DNA of 64,000 nt. Source: G965240365 sp965240365. GTDB taxonomy: Bacteria; Pseudomonadota; Gammaproteobacteria; Eutrophobiales; Eutrophobiaceae. Positions 17,046-25,207 of this stretch are shown one piece after another. Positions within the stretch are counted from its first letter, which is position 1. Each line of letters opens with the position of its first letter. A program made the position numbers and the translations under genes. The notes beneath the pieces are model-generated. The model was given only the letters and a program-made list of their open reading frames with translations, had not been told where the DNA came from and made no database searches. The stretch is taken from contig OZ251218.1 of NCBI GenBank assembly GCA_965240365.1, forward strand, positions 2,604,001 through 2,668,000, written 5' to 3'.

Positions 17046-17603
17046 ATGAGTAAATTCTTCTTCAAGAAAATACTGATGTTGTTATGTGTGCTGGCTCTGG
17101 CCGGCTGTGACGTTTTCGACGTTTTCCTTGATACTTTCTTTTTTGAAGAAAGCGTTACCAGCAAGAGATTAAAAGAAGAAATAGGCATCGGAGAATATAA
17201 ATATTTAGAAGAGATTTATAATGAGCGATGGGAAAAGGCTTGTATACTACTCCCTTATTATGAGGGAGTTATCGGTTTGTCCGATGAAAAGAAAGAAGCA
17301 TTTATTCATGAAAAAATAGATCAATCTGGCCTGATGATCCATGAAGGAAATTGGCATCTTCTGTTTTTTAGAAATGCGCATGATGATGACTATTTTGATT
17401 ATATCTCTTTCAGAAGAAGTCAAGAACTGGGGATAATACAACAGCAGCACAATTTTTCTCAGAAACAAATTGATGATTTTAAGCAAGCCGGCTTTTCCCC
17501 GGCGTATTGCGCTGAACGCAATCAAGCCGTCATGTTTAAAACTAAAGATAAATGGCACGAATATACTTATATAGAAATTACATTAGGAGTAATCGATCAA
17601 TGA
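17046..17603 (+). CDS. Putative lipoprotein of unknown function
   Basis: I do not recognise this 185-residue protein. From the ATG at 17046 it has a signal peptide (MSKFFFKKILMLLCVLALAGC) with lipobox LAGC, so it is probably anchored to a membrane. The mature part is rich in acidic, aromatic and lysine residues, with no visible catalytic motif. The gene is strikingly AT-rich and rich in AAA/GAA/TTT codons compared with the GC-rich housekeeping genes, a sign of acquisition. Its stop overlaps the start of the next gene (ATGA), so the two form a pair. Confidence 0.6.
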   Translation: MSKFFFKKILMLLCVLALAGCDVFDVFLDTFFFEESVTSKRLKEEIGIGEYKYLEEIYNERWEKACILLPYYEGVIGLSDEKKEAFIHEKIDQSGLMIHEGNWHLLFFRNAHDDDYFDYISFRRSQELGIIQQQHNFSQKQIDDFKQAGFSPAYCAERNQAVMFKTKDKWHEYTYIEITLGVIDQ

Positions 17604-17848
17604 TACTTGCAAAAGTAGCAGCAGCATTAGCGCTAGCGGGACTAACAACTCTGGCTCTAAAGATTGTGAGAGATATATATAAGCATGAAGCCTATAAAGC
17701 TTATGAGTCAGCTTCGGGTGAAAAGTTACAAAAAGATTCATCAGGCAATTATGATCTGGAAGGCGCCGGCATTGGCGATGGTGATGCTGTTGATGCGTTC
17801 AGGCATGTTCATGTCAGCGCGGCGATGACTCAGGATTACTGGCGCTGA
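17600..17848 (+). pseudogene. Short protein with DAFRH motif, probably truncated at its 3' end
   Basis: The 82-residue product starts at the ATG overlapping the lipoprotein stop. It has an N-terminal hydrophobic helix (ILAKVAAALALAGLTTLALKIV) and ends in DGDAVDAFRHVHVSAAMTQDYWR. The DAFRH..SA.MTQ segment resembles a block I know from uncharacterised DUF6973-type proteins, which normally continue well beyond it. Here the stop comes 15 bp before the target duplication of a MITE (17864), so the 3' part has probably been lost. Function unknown. Confidence 0.45.
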
Positions 17849-17871
17849 ACCGCAACGGCATCAATTTTATT

Positions 17872-18278
17872 GCCTCTTTTAAAATCTGAGTGGGTAATGC
17901 AATAATTCTGACTTAATTGATGACTAGTACAGAACGGAGACGGCCTGCGGGCAGCAGGTAGGCCAAAATGACAACAGTTTCGTCATTCCAGCGAAAGCTG
18001 GAATCCACGCCTGCCGGAGGCAGGCCTGCCTGCTGCAGGCAGGTAGCGGGGTGGCAGGTAACTCAGCGGGGTCGGTTGGAATGAGGTATTCAGATGGTCA
18101 TTCCCGCTTATGCGAGAATGTATTGTATCAACCACTGGATTCCAGCTTTCGCTGGAATGACGAGGGGGTGTCGTTCCGGCTTTACATCATTCCGGCCTGC
18201 CTGCCGCAGACAGACTCATGCCATTTTCTGCACACTCAATCCACATGCGGCTTAACCCACTCGGAACTCAAAAGAGCC
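17872..18278. mobile_element. MITE, 407 bp, copy A, with 8-bp target duplication
   Basis: The element starts GCCTCTTTTAAAATCTGAGT and ends in the complement of GGCTCTTTTGAGTTCCGAGT; the two ends match at about 20 of 26 positions. It is flanked by a perfect direct repeat ATTTTATT (17864-17871 and 18279-18286). It has no transposase. It contains inverted GTCATTCCAGC-type repeats and the 19-nt palindrome at 18025-18043. It is the reverse complement of the copy at 47297-47703. GGCTCTT-type ends and 8-bp AT-rich duplications fit mobilisation by an ISL3-family transposase (inference). Confidence 0.85.
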
Positions 18279-18331
18279 ATTTTATTTGACTGACTGTTCA
18301 TTTTTTCTTCAGAATATTTTAAGCTCAGGTT

Positions 18332-19282
18332 ATGCGACACACCATATTCCGCTGGATTTTTATAGTACTTTTGAGTCTGTCCCTGCTTGTGATTGTCTTC
18401 CGGGCATGGTATGCCAGATTCGATTTCCAGGAAGGATGGGAGGCTTATGAGAAAGGTGATTACAAAACGGCTCTGCGCGAATGGACACCTCTTGCCGAGC
18501 AGGGTTATGAGGAAGCCCAGTTTAATCTGGGCCTGATCTACGAGAACGGACAAGGTGTCGCACAGGATTACAAGACGGCGGCGCAGTGGTATAAACGCGC
18601 GGCCGAACAAGAGTTTGTCGCTGCCCAGCACAATCTGGGCGTGATGTATGAGAACGGACAAGGTGTTGCAGAGGATCACAAGACGGCGGCGCAGTGGTAC
18701 AAACGCGCGGCTGAACAGGGGTTTGTTCCTGCCCAGCTTAATTTGGGCGCGATGTATAAAAGTGGAGCAGGCGTTAAACAGGATCATAAAAAAGCGGCGC
18801 AATGGTTCAAGCGCGCGGCCGAACAGGGGCATGCCACTGCTCAGTACAATTTGGGTGTGATGTACTACGATGGGACAGGTATTGCGCAGGATTACAGGAC
18901 AGCGATGCAATGGTTCACACGCGCGGCCGAACAGGGAAATGTCGCCGCCCAGTTCAATCTGGGTGTGATGTATGCCAGCGGACAAGGTGTTGCAGAGGAT
19001 AACGAGACGGCGGCGCAGTGGTACAAACGCGCGGCCGAACAGGGGTATGCCCTCGCGCAATCCAGCCTGGGGTTGATGTACGCCACGGGGAGAGGTGTGC
19101 CAGAGGATACCGTCTATGCGTATATGTGGGCGAATATTGGCGCTTCCAGCGGCGGCAAAAAACAGGACGAGTTGCGCGGCCATGTGCATAATCTGATCAA
19201 GCAAAAAATGAACCCGTCCCAGATTGCAAAGGCGCAGAAACTGGCGCGGGAATGTATCCGCAAGCAATATAAGGGTTGCTGA
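18332..19282 (+). CDS. Sel1-repeat (SLR) protein with N-terminal membrane anchor
   Basis: The 316-residue product has an N-terminal hydrophobic helix at residues 5-25 (FRWIFIVLLSLSLLVIVFRA), then about six 36-residue Sel1-like repeats with the pattern A..NLG.MY..G.GV..D...A..W...AAEQG, and a short C-terminal helical region ending CIRKQYKGC. SLR proteins are helical scaffolds for protein-protein contacts; several bacterial ones act in envelope or host interaction. The repeats are similar at DNA level (108-bp period), so unit number may vary. It stands alone, 53 bp after the MITE end. Confidence 0.8.
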   Translation: MRHTIFRWIFIVLLSLSLLVIVFRAWYARFDFQEGWEAYEKGDYKTALREWTPLAEQGYEEAQFNLGLIYENGQGVAQDYKTAAQWYKRAAEQEFVAAQHNLGVMYENGQGVAEDHKTAAQWYKRAAEQGFVPAQLNLGAMYKSGAGVKQDHKKAAQWFKRAAEQGHATAQYNLGVMYYDGTGIAQDYRTAMQWFTRAAEQGNVAAQFNLGVMYASGQGVAEDNETAAQWYKRAAEQGYALAQSSLGLMYATGRGVPEDTVYAYMWANIGASSGGKKQDELRGHVHNLIKQKMNPSQIAKAQKLARECIRKQYKGC

Positions 19283-19603
19283 ATTCCAGTCTGTGTCATC
19301 AATCGCGTTGTGTGACCTCAATAAAAACAGGCGGTGTGAATGCGGCAAATATTTTTTAGATACTGTAAACGGTTTTAAATCAAGCGGGGCAGTGCCGGCT
19401 TGAGGTAATCTTAGAATTTTAAGTGCTGCTGATTTTGATATTACTCTGCTAAAATCTAAGCGTGAGCCTGTTTGAAAGCGTTAAACAATTGACAGGTAAT
19501 ACTGATAATTAAGGTGAGGAATTGAAGAAATAATCCGGCGTTGCGTTCAGAATACAGGATTTCCCTTCTCTGATATTTTTTTGAAAAAACTATCACATTA
19601 GCT
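19283..19603. other. Intergenic stretch, no gene seen
   Basis: About 320 bp of mixed composition between the Sel1 gene and a weak membrane ORF. I see no convincing ORF, RNA or named repeat in it. Confidence 0.4.
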
Positions 19604-20059
19604 ATGCTTAAGAGAGCAAGAGACATGATGCAAGAACCCTGGTTTACACTGATTTTTTGTGTCCTCCCCATTGCGGTGGGGCTTATCTGCAAATACTGGA
19701 TACTAAGGAAAACCTGGGATGATCCGGATACCCAATGCAGATGGACAGGTTTTTTTGGGTTATTATATTACTGGTTCCATATTATTTTGGACAGTTATAA
19801 CTTTAATGCGGTGATACAGTATTCATTTGTTTTGATCTTAAACAGTGCTTCAAGTAAGAAGAATAACCGCGTAAGCATCGGCGCCGGCGATGGCGGCGTT
19901 TTCGCCGCCCGCAGCAGGTCAGACTTCATTGCTGGCGGATTATCAGGCTACGCTGAATCCGGTGATTGCCGTGAACTGGAAGCAGGGGTGACGAAGGGGC
20001 GGGAGTGGCGCCTTTGGTTGTCATTGCCGCTTGCGCCTGCTAACAAATCTGGAACGTGA
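19604..20059 (+). CDS. Hypothetical membrane protein, 3' end made of repeat sequence
   Basis: The 151-residue frame starts MLKRARDMMQEPWFTLIFCV and has two likely membrane helices (residues about 13-32 and 47-62). After about residue 85 the composition changes, and the last residues (PANKSGT) are encoded by the same repeat segment seen at 15431-15454. The original gene therefore seems to have lost its 3' end to repeat sequence, or it is not expressed. No family recognised. Confidence 0.3.
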   Translation: MLKRARDMMQEPWFTLIFCVLPIAVGLICKYWILRKTWDDPDTQCRWTGFFGLLYYWFHIILDSYNFNAVIQYSFVLILNSASSKKNNRVSIGAGDGGVFAARSRSDFIAGGLSGYAESGDCRELEAGVTKGREWRLWLSLPLAPANKSGT

Positions 20060-20400
20060 CGATAAAATGTAAAATCAGCAATACGTCATTCCGGCCTGCC
20101 TGCTGCAGGCAGGCGAAAGCTGGAATCCGGGAGGGCGGGGCCGGGATGTTGAACAGGCTCCGGCTTTTAGCAGTTTGCATCAGGTTGTAATGCCGCCTCT
20201 ATAGTCATTTCCACCTGCCCACGGCAGGCGGAAATGTGTTACATAAACCACTGGATTCCGGCTTTCGCCGGAATGACGACGAGGCATGGAGCCGGGCATC
20301 CGTCATTCCGGCCTGCATGGATGCAGGTGGTAGAGCGGCGCCTGCCCGCAGCCGGCGGGCGGAATGGCAGAAGGGCGCATAACCGGCAATCCGGCGGCCT
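20060..20400. repeat. Composite repeat block with clean 19-nt insertion
   Basis: A unit of the 15.2-16.5 kb family lies here. At 20085-20120 the usual GTCATTCCAGCGAAAGCTGG is interrupted by exactly CCTGCCTGCTGCAGGCAGG (20095-20113). The unit continues with GGAATCCGGGAGGGC and a GGAATGTGTTACATAAACCA block up to the gatB stop. Confidence 0.8.
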
Positions 20401-20401
20401 T

Positions 20402-21853
20402 TCAAGCCTTTAACCGCTCGGTTAATAACTCATGAACCTGCCTCGGGTCGGCCTTGCCTTGTGATTGGCGCATGACCCGGCCGATGAAGTAGCCGATGAG
20501 TTTGGCTTGTTTTTCCGGCGGGCTGGCGCGGTATTGTTTTCGTTGATCGGGGTTGTCGGCGATGACTTCATTGACCAGTTTTTCGATGGCCCCGCTGTCG
20601 GTCAGTTGTTGCAGGCCCTTTTTTTCTATGATGCTGTCCGCGTCGCCCTCGCCCTGCCACATCGCGGCAAAGACCTGTTTTGCGATCGTGCCGGATATCG
20701 CACCGTCTTTAATGCGCCGGATCAGGCCGCCCAGCATCCGCGCGTTGACGGGGCTTTCGCTGATGGTCTTGTTTTCCCGGTTCAGGTTCGCCGCCAGTTC
20801 GCCATTGATCCAGTTGGCGCTGAGCCTGGCCTCCTGTCCCGCCGCTTGCGCGCAGTCCTCGAAATAGTCCGCGGTTTCTCTTTGCCGCGTGAGCGTGATG
20901 CTGTCCGCTTTCGATAGTTGGTAGTCCCGCATAAAACGCTGTTTCTTTGCGTCCGGCAGTTCGGGCAGATGCTCGCGAATCTCGTCTATGAGGGTTTGTT
21001 CAATCCTCAGCGTCGGTAAATCAGGGTCCGGGAAGTAACGGTAGTCGTTCGCTTCTTCCTTGCCGCGCATGGCGCGGGTCAGGTTTTTGTGCGGGTCATA
21101 GAGCCGTGTTTCCTGCGCGATCTCGCCGCCGGCCTCCAGCACATCGATCTGCCGCGCCGCTTCATGCCTGATGGCCTGCTCGACAAAACGAAAGGAGTTG
21201 ATGTTTTTTAATTCGGTGCGGACGCCGAGTTTCCGCTGGCCTTTGGGCCGCACCGAGACATTGGCGTCGCAACGAAATGATCCTTCCTGCATATTGCCGT
21301 CGCAGATTTCGAGGTAGCGGACGATCGAATGAATCTTGCGCATGTAGGCCACGGCCTCTGCCGCGCTGCCGAGTTCCGGTTCGGACACGATCTCAAGCAG
21401 GGGCGCGCCGGCGCGGTTCAGGTCTATCGCGCTCAGACCGGCGTAGCCCTCGTGTATGGATTTGCCGGCGTCTTCTTCCAGGTGGGCGCGGGTCACGCCG
21501 ATGCGTTTGTGGCGGCCGGCTTCGAGTTCAATGTCAATATGGCCCCGGCTCACGATCGGCGCCTCGAATTGGCTGATTTGATAGCCCTTGGGCAAGTCGG
21601 GATAAAAGTAGTTTTTGCGGGCAAAGACCGAGCGTTCGGGTATGTCCGCGCCGATGGCCAGGCCGAATTTCACGGCCATGCGCACGACTTCCCCGTTGAG
21701 GACCGGCAGCACGCCGGGCAGGCCGAGGTCAACGGCCGAGGCCTGGCGGTTGGGTTCCTGGCCGTAGCGGGTGGCCGCGCCGGAGAATATCTTGCTTTGG
21801 GTGGCAAGCCGGGCATGGATTTCAAGGCCGATAACGGTTTCCCAGGGCATCAT
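20402..21853 (-). CDS. gatB: Asp-tRNA(Asn)/Glu-tRNA(Gln) amidotransferase subunit B
   Basis: GatB activates the misacylated Glu- or Asp-tRNA by phosphorylation and receives ammonia from GatA. The 483-residue product has WETVIGLEIHARL at the N-terminus, the conserved blocks FARKNYFYPDLPKGYQISQF and REDAGKS-like LEEDAGKSIHEG, and the C-terminal YqeY-like tail domain with RVMRQSQGKADP. It overlaps gatA by 4 bp and is last in gatCAB. Its presence implies that Gln-tRNA and/or Asn-tRNA is made by transamidation. Confidence 0.96.
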   Translation of the reverse strand: MMPWETVIGLEIHARLATQSKIFSGAATRYGQEPNRQASAVDLGLPGVLPVLNGEVVRMAVKFGLAIGADIPERSVFARKNYFYPDLPKGYQISQFEAPIVSRGHIDIELEAGRHKRIGVTRAHLEEDAGKSIHEGYAGLSAIDLNRAGAPLLEIVSEPELGSAAEAVAYMRKIHSIVRYLEICDGNMQEGSFRCDANVSVRPKGQRKLGVRTELKNINSFRFVEQAIRHEAARQIDVLEAGGEIAQETRLYDPHKNLTRAMRGKEEANDYRYFPDPDLPTLRIEQTLIDEIREHLPELPDAKKQRFMRDYQLSKADSITLTRQRETADYFEDCAQAAGQEARLSANWINGELAANLNRENKTISESPVNARMLGGLIRRIKDGAISGTIAKQVFAAMWQGEGDADSIIEKKGLQQLTDSGAIEKLVNEVIADNPDQRKQYRASPPEKQAKLIGYFIGRVMRQSQGKADPRQVHELLTERLKA

Positions 21854-23304
21854 TCAATCCCCGCGGGCCGCGCCCGGTGGTGATCGGTGGCCTGCTGAAA
21901 CTGATGCGCGATATTGAGCAGGCGCGATTCGGCAAAATAATCCGCGATCAGTTGCATCCCCACGGGCAGGCCGTTGACCAGGCCGGCCGGGATTGAGATA
22001 GCGGGCAGCCCGGCCAGATTGACGGACACGGTATAGACATCGGACAGGTACATGGCGACCGGATCAGCGACCTTTTCATTCAGTTTGAAGGCCGTGCCGG
22101 TGGCCGTTGGCGCCAGGATCACGTCAACCTCCTTGAACGCGGCCTGAAAATCATCCCGGATCAGGCGGCGGATTTGCTGGGCCTTGCGGTAATAGGCCTC
22201 GTAATAACCGGCCGAGAGGGCATAGGCGCCGAGCATGATGCGCCGTTTTACTTCCCTGCCGAAGCCCTCGCCGCGGCTGCGGCAGTACAATTCGGCCGGA
22301 TCGGCCGGGTCCTGGCAGCGATAGCCGAAACGCACGCCGTCATAACGCGACAGGTTGGAAGAACACTCCGCCAGCGCAATCACGTAGTAGGCCGGGATGG
22401 CCAGGCCGGCGTGCGTCAGTTCGATCTCCTTGCAGGTGGCGCCGAGCCGCTCCAGTTCCCTGCCGCCGGCGCTGATGAGCGCGCCAATCTCGGGCGCAAG
22501 GCCCGCGCCGAAGTATTCTTTGGGCAGGCCGATCCTGAGGCCGGCCAGCGAATTATTGAGCCCGGCCGTGTAGTCTTCAACCGGGCGCTCGGCCGAGGTG
22601 GCGTCACGCGCGTCAAAACCGGCCATGACATTCAGCAGCAGGGCCGCGTCTTCGGCGGTCCGGGTCAGCGGGCCGCCCTGATCCAGGCTGGAGGCAAAGG
22701 CGATCATGCCATAGCGCGAAACCCGGCCGTAGGTGGGTTTGAGGCCGGTTATGCCGCACAATGAGGCGGGCTGCCGGATAGAACCGCCGGTGTCGGTGCC
22801 GGTTGCGGCGGGGCACAGGCGGGCCGCGACGGCGGCGGCGGAGCCGCCCGAGGAGCCGCCCGGCGCCCGCGCCCGGTCCCAGGGGTTCTTGACCGGGCCA
22901 TAAAAGCTGGTCTCGCTGGAAGAACCCATCGCAAATTCATCCATGTTGGTCTTGCCGAGCATGACCATGCCGGCCTCATTCAGCCTGGCCGTGACGGTGG
23001 CGTCATAGGGCGCGATGAAGTTATCCAGCATCTTCGAGCCGCAGGAGGTCTTGACGCCGTTGGCGCAAAATATATCCTTGTGGGCAAACGGGATGCCGGT
23101 CAGCAGCGTGTGTTGGCCCGCCGCGATGCGCCGGTCTGCGGCCTCGGCCTGGGCCAGGGCCCGGTCTTCGCTCAGCGTGATAAAGCAATTCAGGGCGGGG
23201 TTGAATCTTTTACAGCGCGCCAGGTAAAGCCGGGTCAATTCGGCGCTGCTGATCGCCTTTTTTGCCAGGGCGTCGGCCAGCCCGCTCAGGGTCGCATCGT
23301 GCAT
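21850..23304 (-). CDS. gatA: Asp-tRNA(Asn)/Glu-tRNA(Gln) amidotransferase subunit A
   Basis: GatA is the amidase-signature subunit that releases ammonia from glutamine. The catalytic Lys-Ser-Ser triad can be seen in the segments GIPFAHKDIF, PGGSSGGSAAAVAA and GTDTGGSIRQPAS. I chose the ATG at 23304 (MHDATLSGLADALAKK, 484 aa), which fits the family start. An in-frame ATG at 23346 would add 14 atypical residues; neither has a strong Shine-Dalgarno. It lies between gatC and gatB. Confidence 0.95.
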   Translation of the reverse strand: MHDATLSGLADALAKKAISSAELTRLYLARCKRFNPALNCFITLSEDRALAQAEAADRRIAAGQHTLLTGIPFAHKDIFCANGVKTSCGSKMLDNFIAPYDATVTARLNEAGMVMLGKTNMDEFAMGSSSETSFYGPVKNPWDRARAPGGSSGGSAAAVAARLCPAATGTDTGGSIRQPASLCGITGLKPTYGRVSRYGMIAFASSLDQGGPLTRTAEDAALLLNVMAGFDARDATSAERPVEDYTAGLNNSLAGLRIGLPKEYFGAGLAPEIGALISAGGRELERLGATCKEIELTHAGLAIPAYYVIALAECSSNLSRYDGVRFGYRCQDPADPAELYCRSRGEGFGREVKRRIMLGAYALSAGYYEAYYRKAQQIRRLIRDDFQAAFKEVDVILAPTATGTAFKLNEKVADPVAMYLSDVYTVSVNLAGLPAISIPAGLVNGLPVGMQLIADYFAESRLLNIAHQFQQATDHHRARPAGIE

Positions 23305-23376
23305 GAAGGGTTTATTAAATGTTGGCGGGCCGCGGGGATCGGGCATTCGCTTAACGCGGGCGTCGCTTCGACCGCC

Positions 23377-23664
23377 TTATTCGATCACCCTCGGCACCAG
23401 ATAGTAACCGTCTTCGGTCAGGGGCGCCTGTTGCTGGAAATGCTCGCGCTGGCAGGTTTCGGTGACGCTGTCGGCGCGCAGGCGGGCCGGCAACTCAAGT
23501 GGATGCGCCAGCGGCGCGACCCCGCGCGTATCGGCCGTGTTCATCTGTTCGACCAGGCTCAGGATGCCGGATAATTCGGCGCGGTAGGCGGGAATATCCC
23601 GCGCCTCGATGGACAGGCGGGCCAGCCAGGCGATTTTTTTTACTTCGGCGTCGTCAAGCGACAT
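23377..23664 (-). CDS. gatC: Asp-tRNA(Asn)/Glu-tRNA(Gln) amidotransferase subunit C
   Basis: GatC is the small belt-like subunit that stabilises GatA and GatB. The 95-residue product starts MSLDDAEVKKIAWLARLSI, with LSGILSLVEQMNTADT and the end DGYYLVPRVIE, as expected. It is the first gene of gatCAB and is divergent from mreB, an arrangement common in beta- and gammaproteobacteria. Confidence 0.94.
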   Translation of the reverse strand: MSLDDAEVKKIAWLARLSIEARDIPAYRAELSGILSLVEQMNTADTRGVAPLAHPLELPARLRADSVTETCQREHFQQQAPLTEDGYYLVPRVIE

Positions 23665-24144
23665 GAGACAGCGTTCCTTATCGGTTGAAAAAAAAGAAAT
23701 TTATCATATTACACGGCTTGCCCAAAGCCCCGCCCGTTGTTAAAGTTGTGCTTTAAGGAAACTCTGATTGAATCAGAGTTTCCTGCGGTACAGGGACCTG
23801 CCTGCTGCAGGCAGGTGTGCCGCCCCAGAATTAATGACTAGGCAATGATACAAGTCATTGATTTTGAAGTCAGGTGAAAATCGCATTTTCACCTTGCGTG
23901 CCCTGAGAAATCCAGGATGGATTTATTCAGGGCTTCCTTAATAAACACACGGGATTTAAGCCGGAACCGGCGCCGCCGATGCACAACAAAAAAATCAGCT
24001 TCACGGGCATGTCGCCCGGCACTGGCCGCGGCCTGTTCAGCCGGGATTTTCCGGCCACCCGGCCCCTGCCTGTTCCGGCCCGAAGCGCGGCCCCAGAACC
24101 GCGTTACAGGGCCTCCCGCCGCCAACAACTGACTGGTTTACCGC
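23665..24144. promoter_or_regulatory. gatC/mreB divergent intergenic region with hairpins and repeats
   Basis: This 480-bp gap must hold the promoters for both gatCAB and mreB. It contains the 29-nt palindrome at 23756-23784, the 19-nt palindrome at 23797-23815, an AATGACT/AGTCATT hairpin at about 23833-23862, and GGTGAAAAT-CGC-ATTTTCACC at 23873-23893. A partial copy of the rpsC-type repeat (ATTTATTCAGGGCTTCC) lies near 23926. I cannot assign a clear -35/-10 pair. Short open frames here are not convincing. Confidence 0.5.
23756..23784. repeat. Perfect 29-nt palindromic repeat
   Basis: AGGAAACTCTGATT, a single G, then AATCAGAGTTTCCT: 14-nt perfect arms. The same element with a T at the centre is at 44974-45002, and a degenerate one at 4821-4848. 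All three sit between or at the ends of housekeeping genes. Confidence 0.85.
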
Positions 24145-25191
24145 ATGTTTAATCGATTAAGAGGACTCTTTTCCAACGATTTATCCATTGACCTCGGCAC
24201 GGCCAATACATTGATCTATGTGCGCGAGAAAGGTATCGTTCTGAACGAGCCTTCCGTGGTCGCGATCCGTAAGGACGGCGGCAAGATCAACGCCAAATCC
24301 ATCCTTGCCGTCGGGGCCGAGGCCAAGAAGATGCTCGGCCGCACGCCGGGCCATATCGAGGCCATCCGGCCGCTGAAGGATGGCGTGATTGCCGATTTCA
24401 CCGTGACCGAAAAGATGTTGCAGTATTTCATCCACAACGTGCATGGCTCGACCCTGCTCAAACCTAGCCCGCGGGTGCTCGTGTGCGTGCCCTGCGGCTC
24501 GACCCAGGTCGAACGCCGGGCCATTCACGACTCGGCCAATAACGCCGGCGCCCGCACCGTTTACTTGATCGAAGAACCAATGGCGGCCGCGATCGGCGCC
24601 GGGATGCCGGTCAGTGACGCGCGCGGTTCAATGGTGCTGGATATCGGCGGCGGCACGACCGAGGTGGCCGTGATCTCCCTGAACGGGATCGTGTTTTCCG
24701 ATTCGGTGCGGATCGGCGGCGACCGCTTTGACGAGTCCATCATCAGTTATGTGCGCCGCAATTACGGCAGCCTCATCGGCGAGGCCACGGCCGAGCGGAT
24801 CAAGCACGAGATCGGCTGCGCCTATCCGGCCGAAGAAAAGACCGAACTGGAAGTGCGCGGGCGCAACCTGGCCGAGGGCATTCCGCGCAGCCTGACCCTG
24901 AACAGCAATGAAATCCTGGAGGCCCTGCAGGAACCGCTGGCCGGCATCGTCGGCGCGGTCAGGAACGCGCTGGAAAAGACCCCGCCGGAACTGGGTTCCG
25001 ATGTGGCCGAGCGCGGCCTGATACTGACCGGCGGCGGCGCCCTGTTGCAGGATATAGACCGCTTGCTCATGGAAGAGACCGGCTTGCCCGTGATCCTGGC
25101 CGAAGATCCGCTGACCTGCGTGGCGCGCGGCGGCGGGCGTTATCTGGAGATGATCGACGAGTTCGGCACCGATATTCTGACCGTGAACTGA
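24145..25191 (+). CDS. mreB: Rod shape-determining protein MreB
   Basis: MreB is the bacterial actin that positions the elongasome. The 348-residue product (347 in E. coli) has the actin-fold phosphate loops LSIDLGTANTLIYV (phosphate 1) and VLDIGGGTTEVAVISL (phosphate 2), plus the adenosine motif GLILTGGGALL. The N-terminus MFNRLRGLFSNDL is amphipathic and binds the membrane. It heads an operon mreB-mreC-mreD-mrdA-rodA-mltB-rlpA with tight spacing. Confidence 0.97.
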   Translation: MFNRLRGLFSNDLSIDLGTANTLIYVREKGIVLNEPSVVAIRKDGGKINAKSILAVGAEAKKMLGRTPGHIEAIRPLKDGVIADFTVTEKMLQYFIHNVHGSTLLKPSPRVLVCVPCGSTQVERRAIHDSANNAGARTVYLIEEPMAAAIGAGMPVSDARGSMVLDIGGGTTEVAVISLNGIVFSDSVRIGGDRFDESIISYVRRNYGSLIGEATAERIKHEIGCAYPAEEKTELEVRGRNLAEGIPRSLTLNSNEILEALQEPLAGIVGAVRNALEKTPPELGSDVAERGLILTGGGALLQDIDRLLMEETGLPVILAEDPLTCVARGGGRYLEMIDEFGTDILTVN

Positions 25192-25207
25192 TTACCAGGA
25201 GCGACAC

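Noticed and set aside
16844..17053. ORFs extending upstream of the lipoprotein gene
   Set aside because: The sequence is low-complexity GC-rich proline/arginine coding; the lipoprotein signal peptide at 17046 clearly marks the real start.
23889..24132. Short ORFs on both strands upstream of mreB
   Set aside because: Arg/Ala/Pro-rich, no ribosome binding site, lying in the hairpin-rich promoter region; no family pattern.
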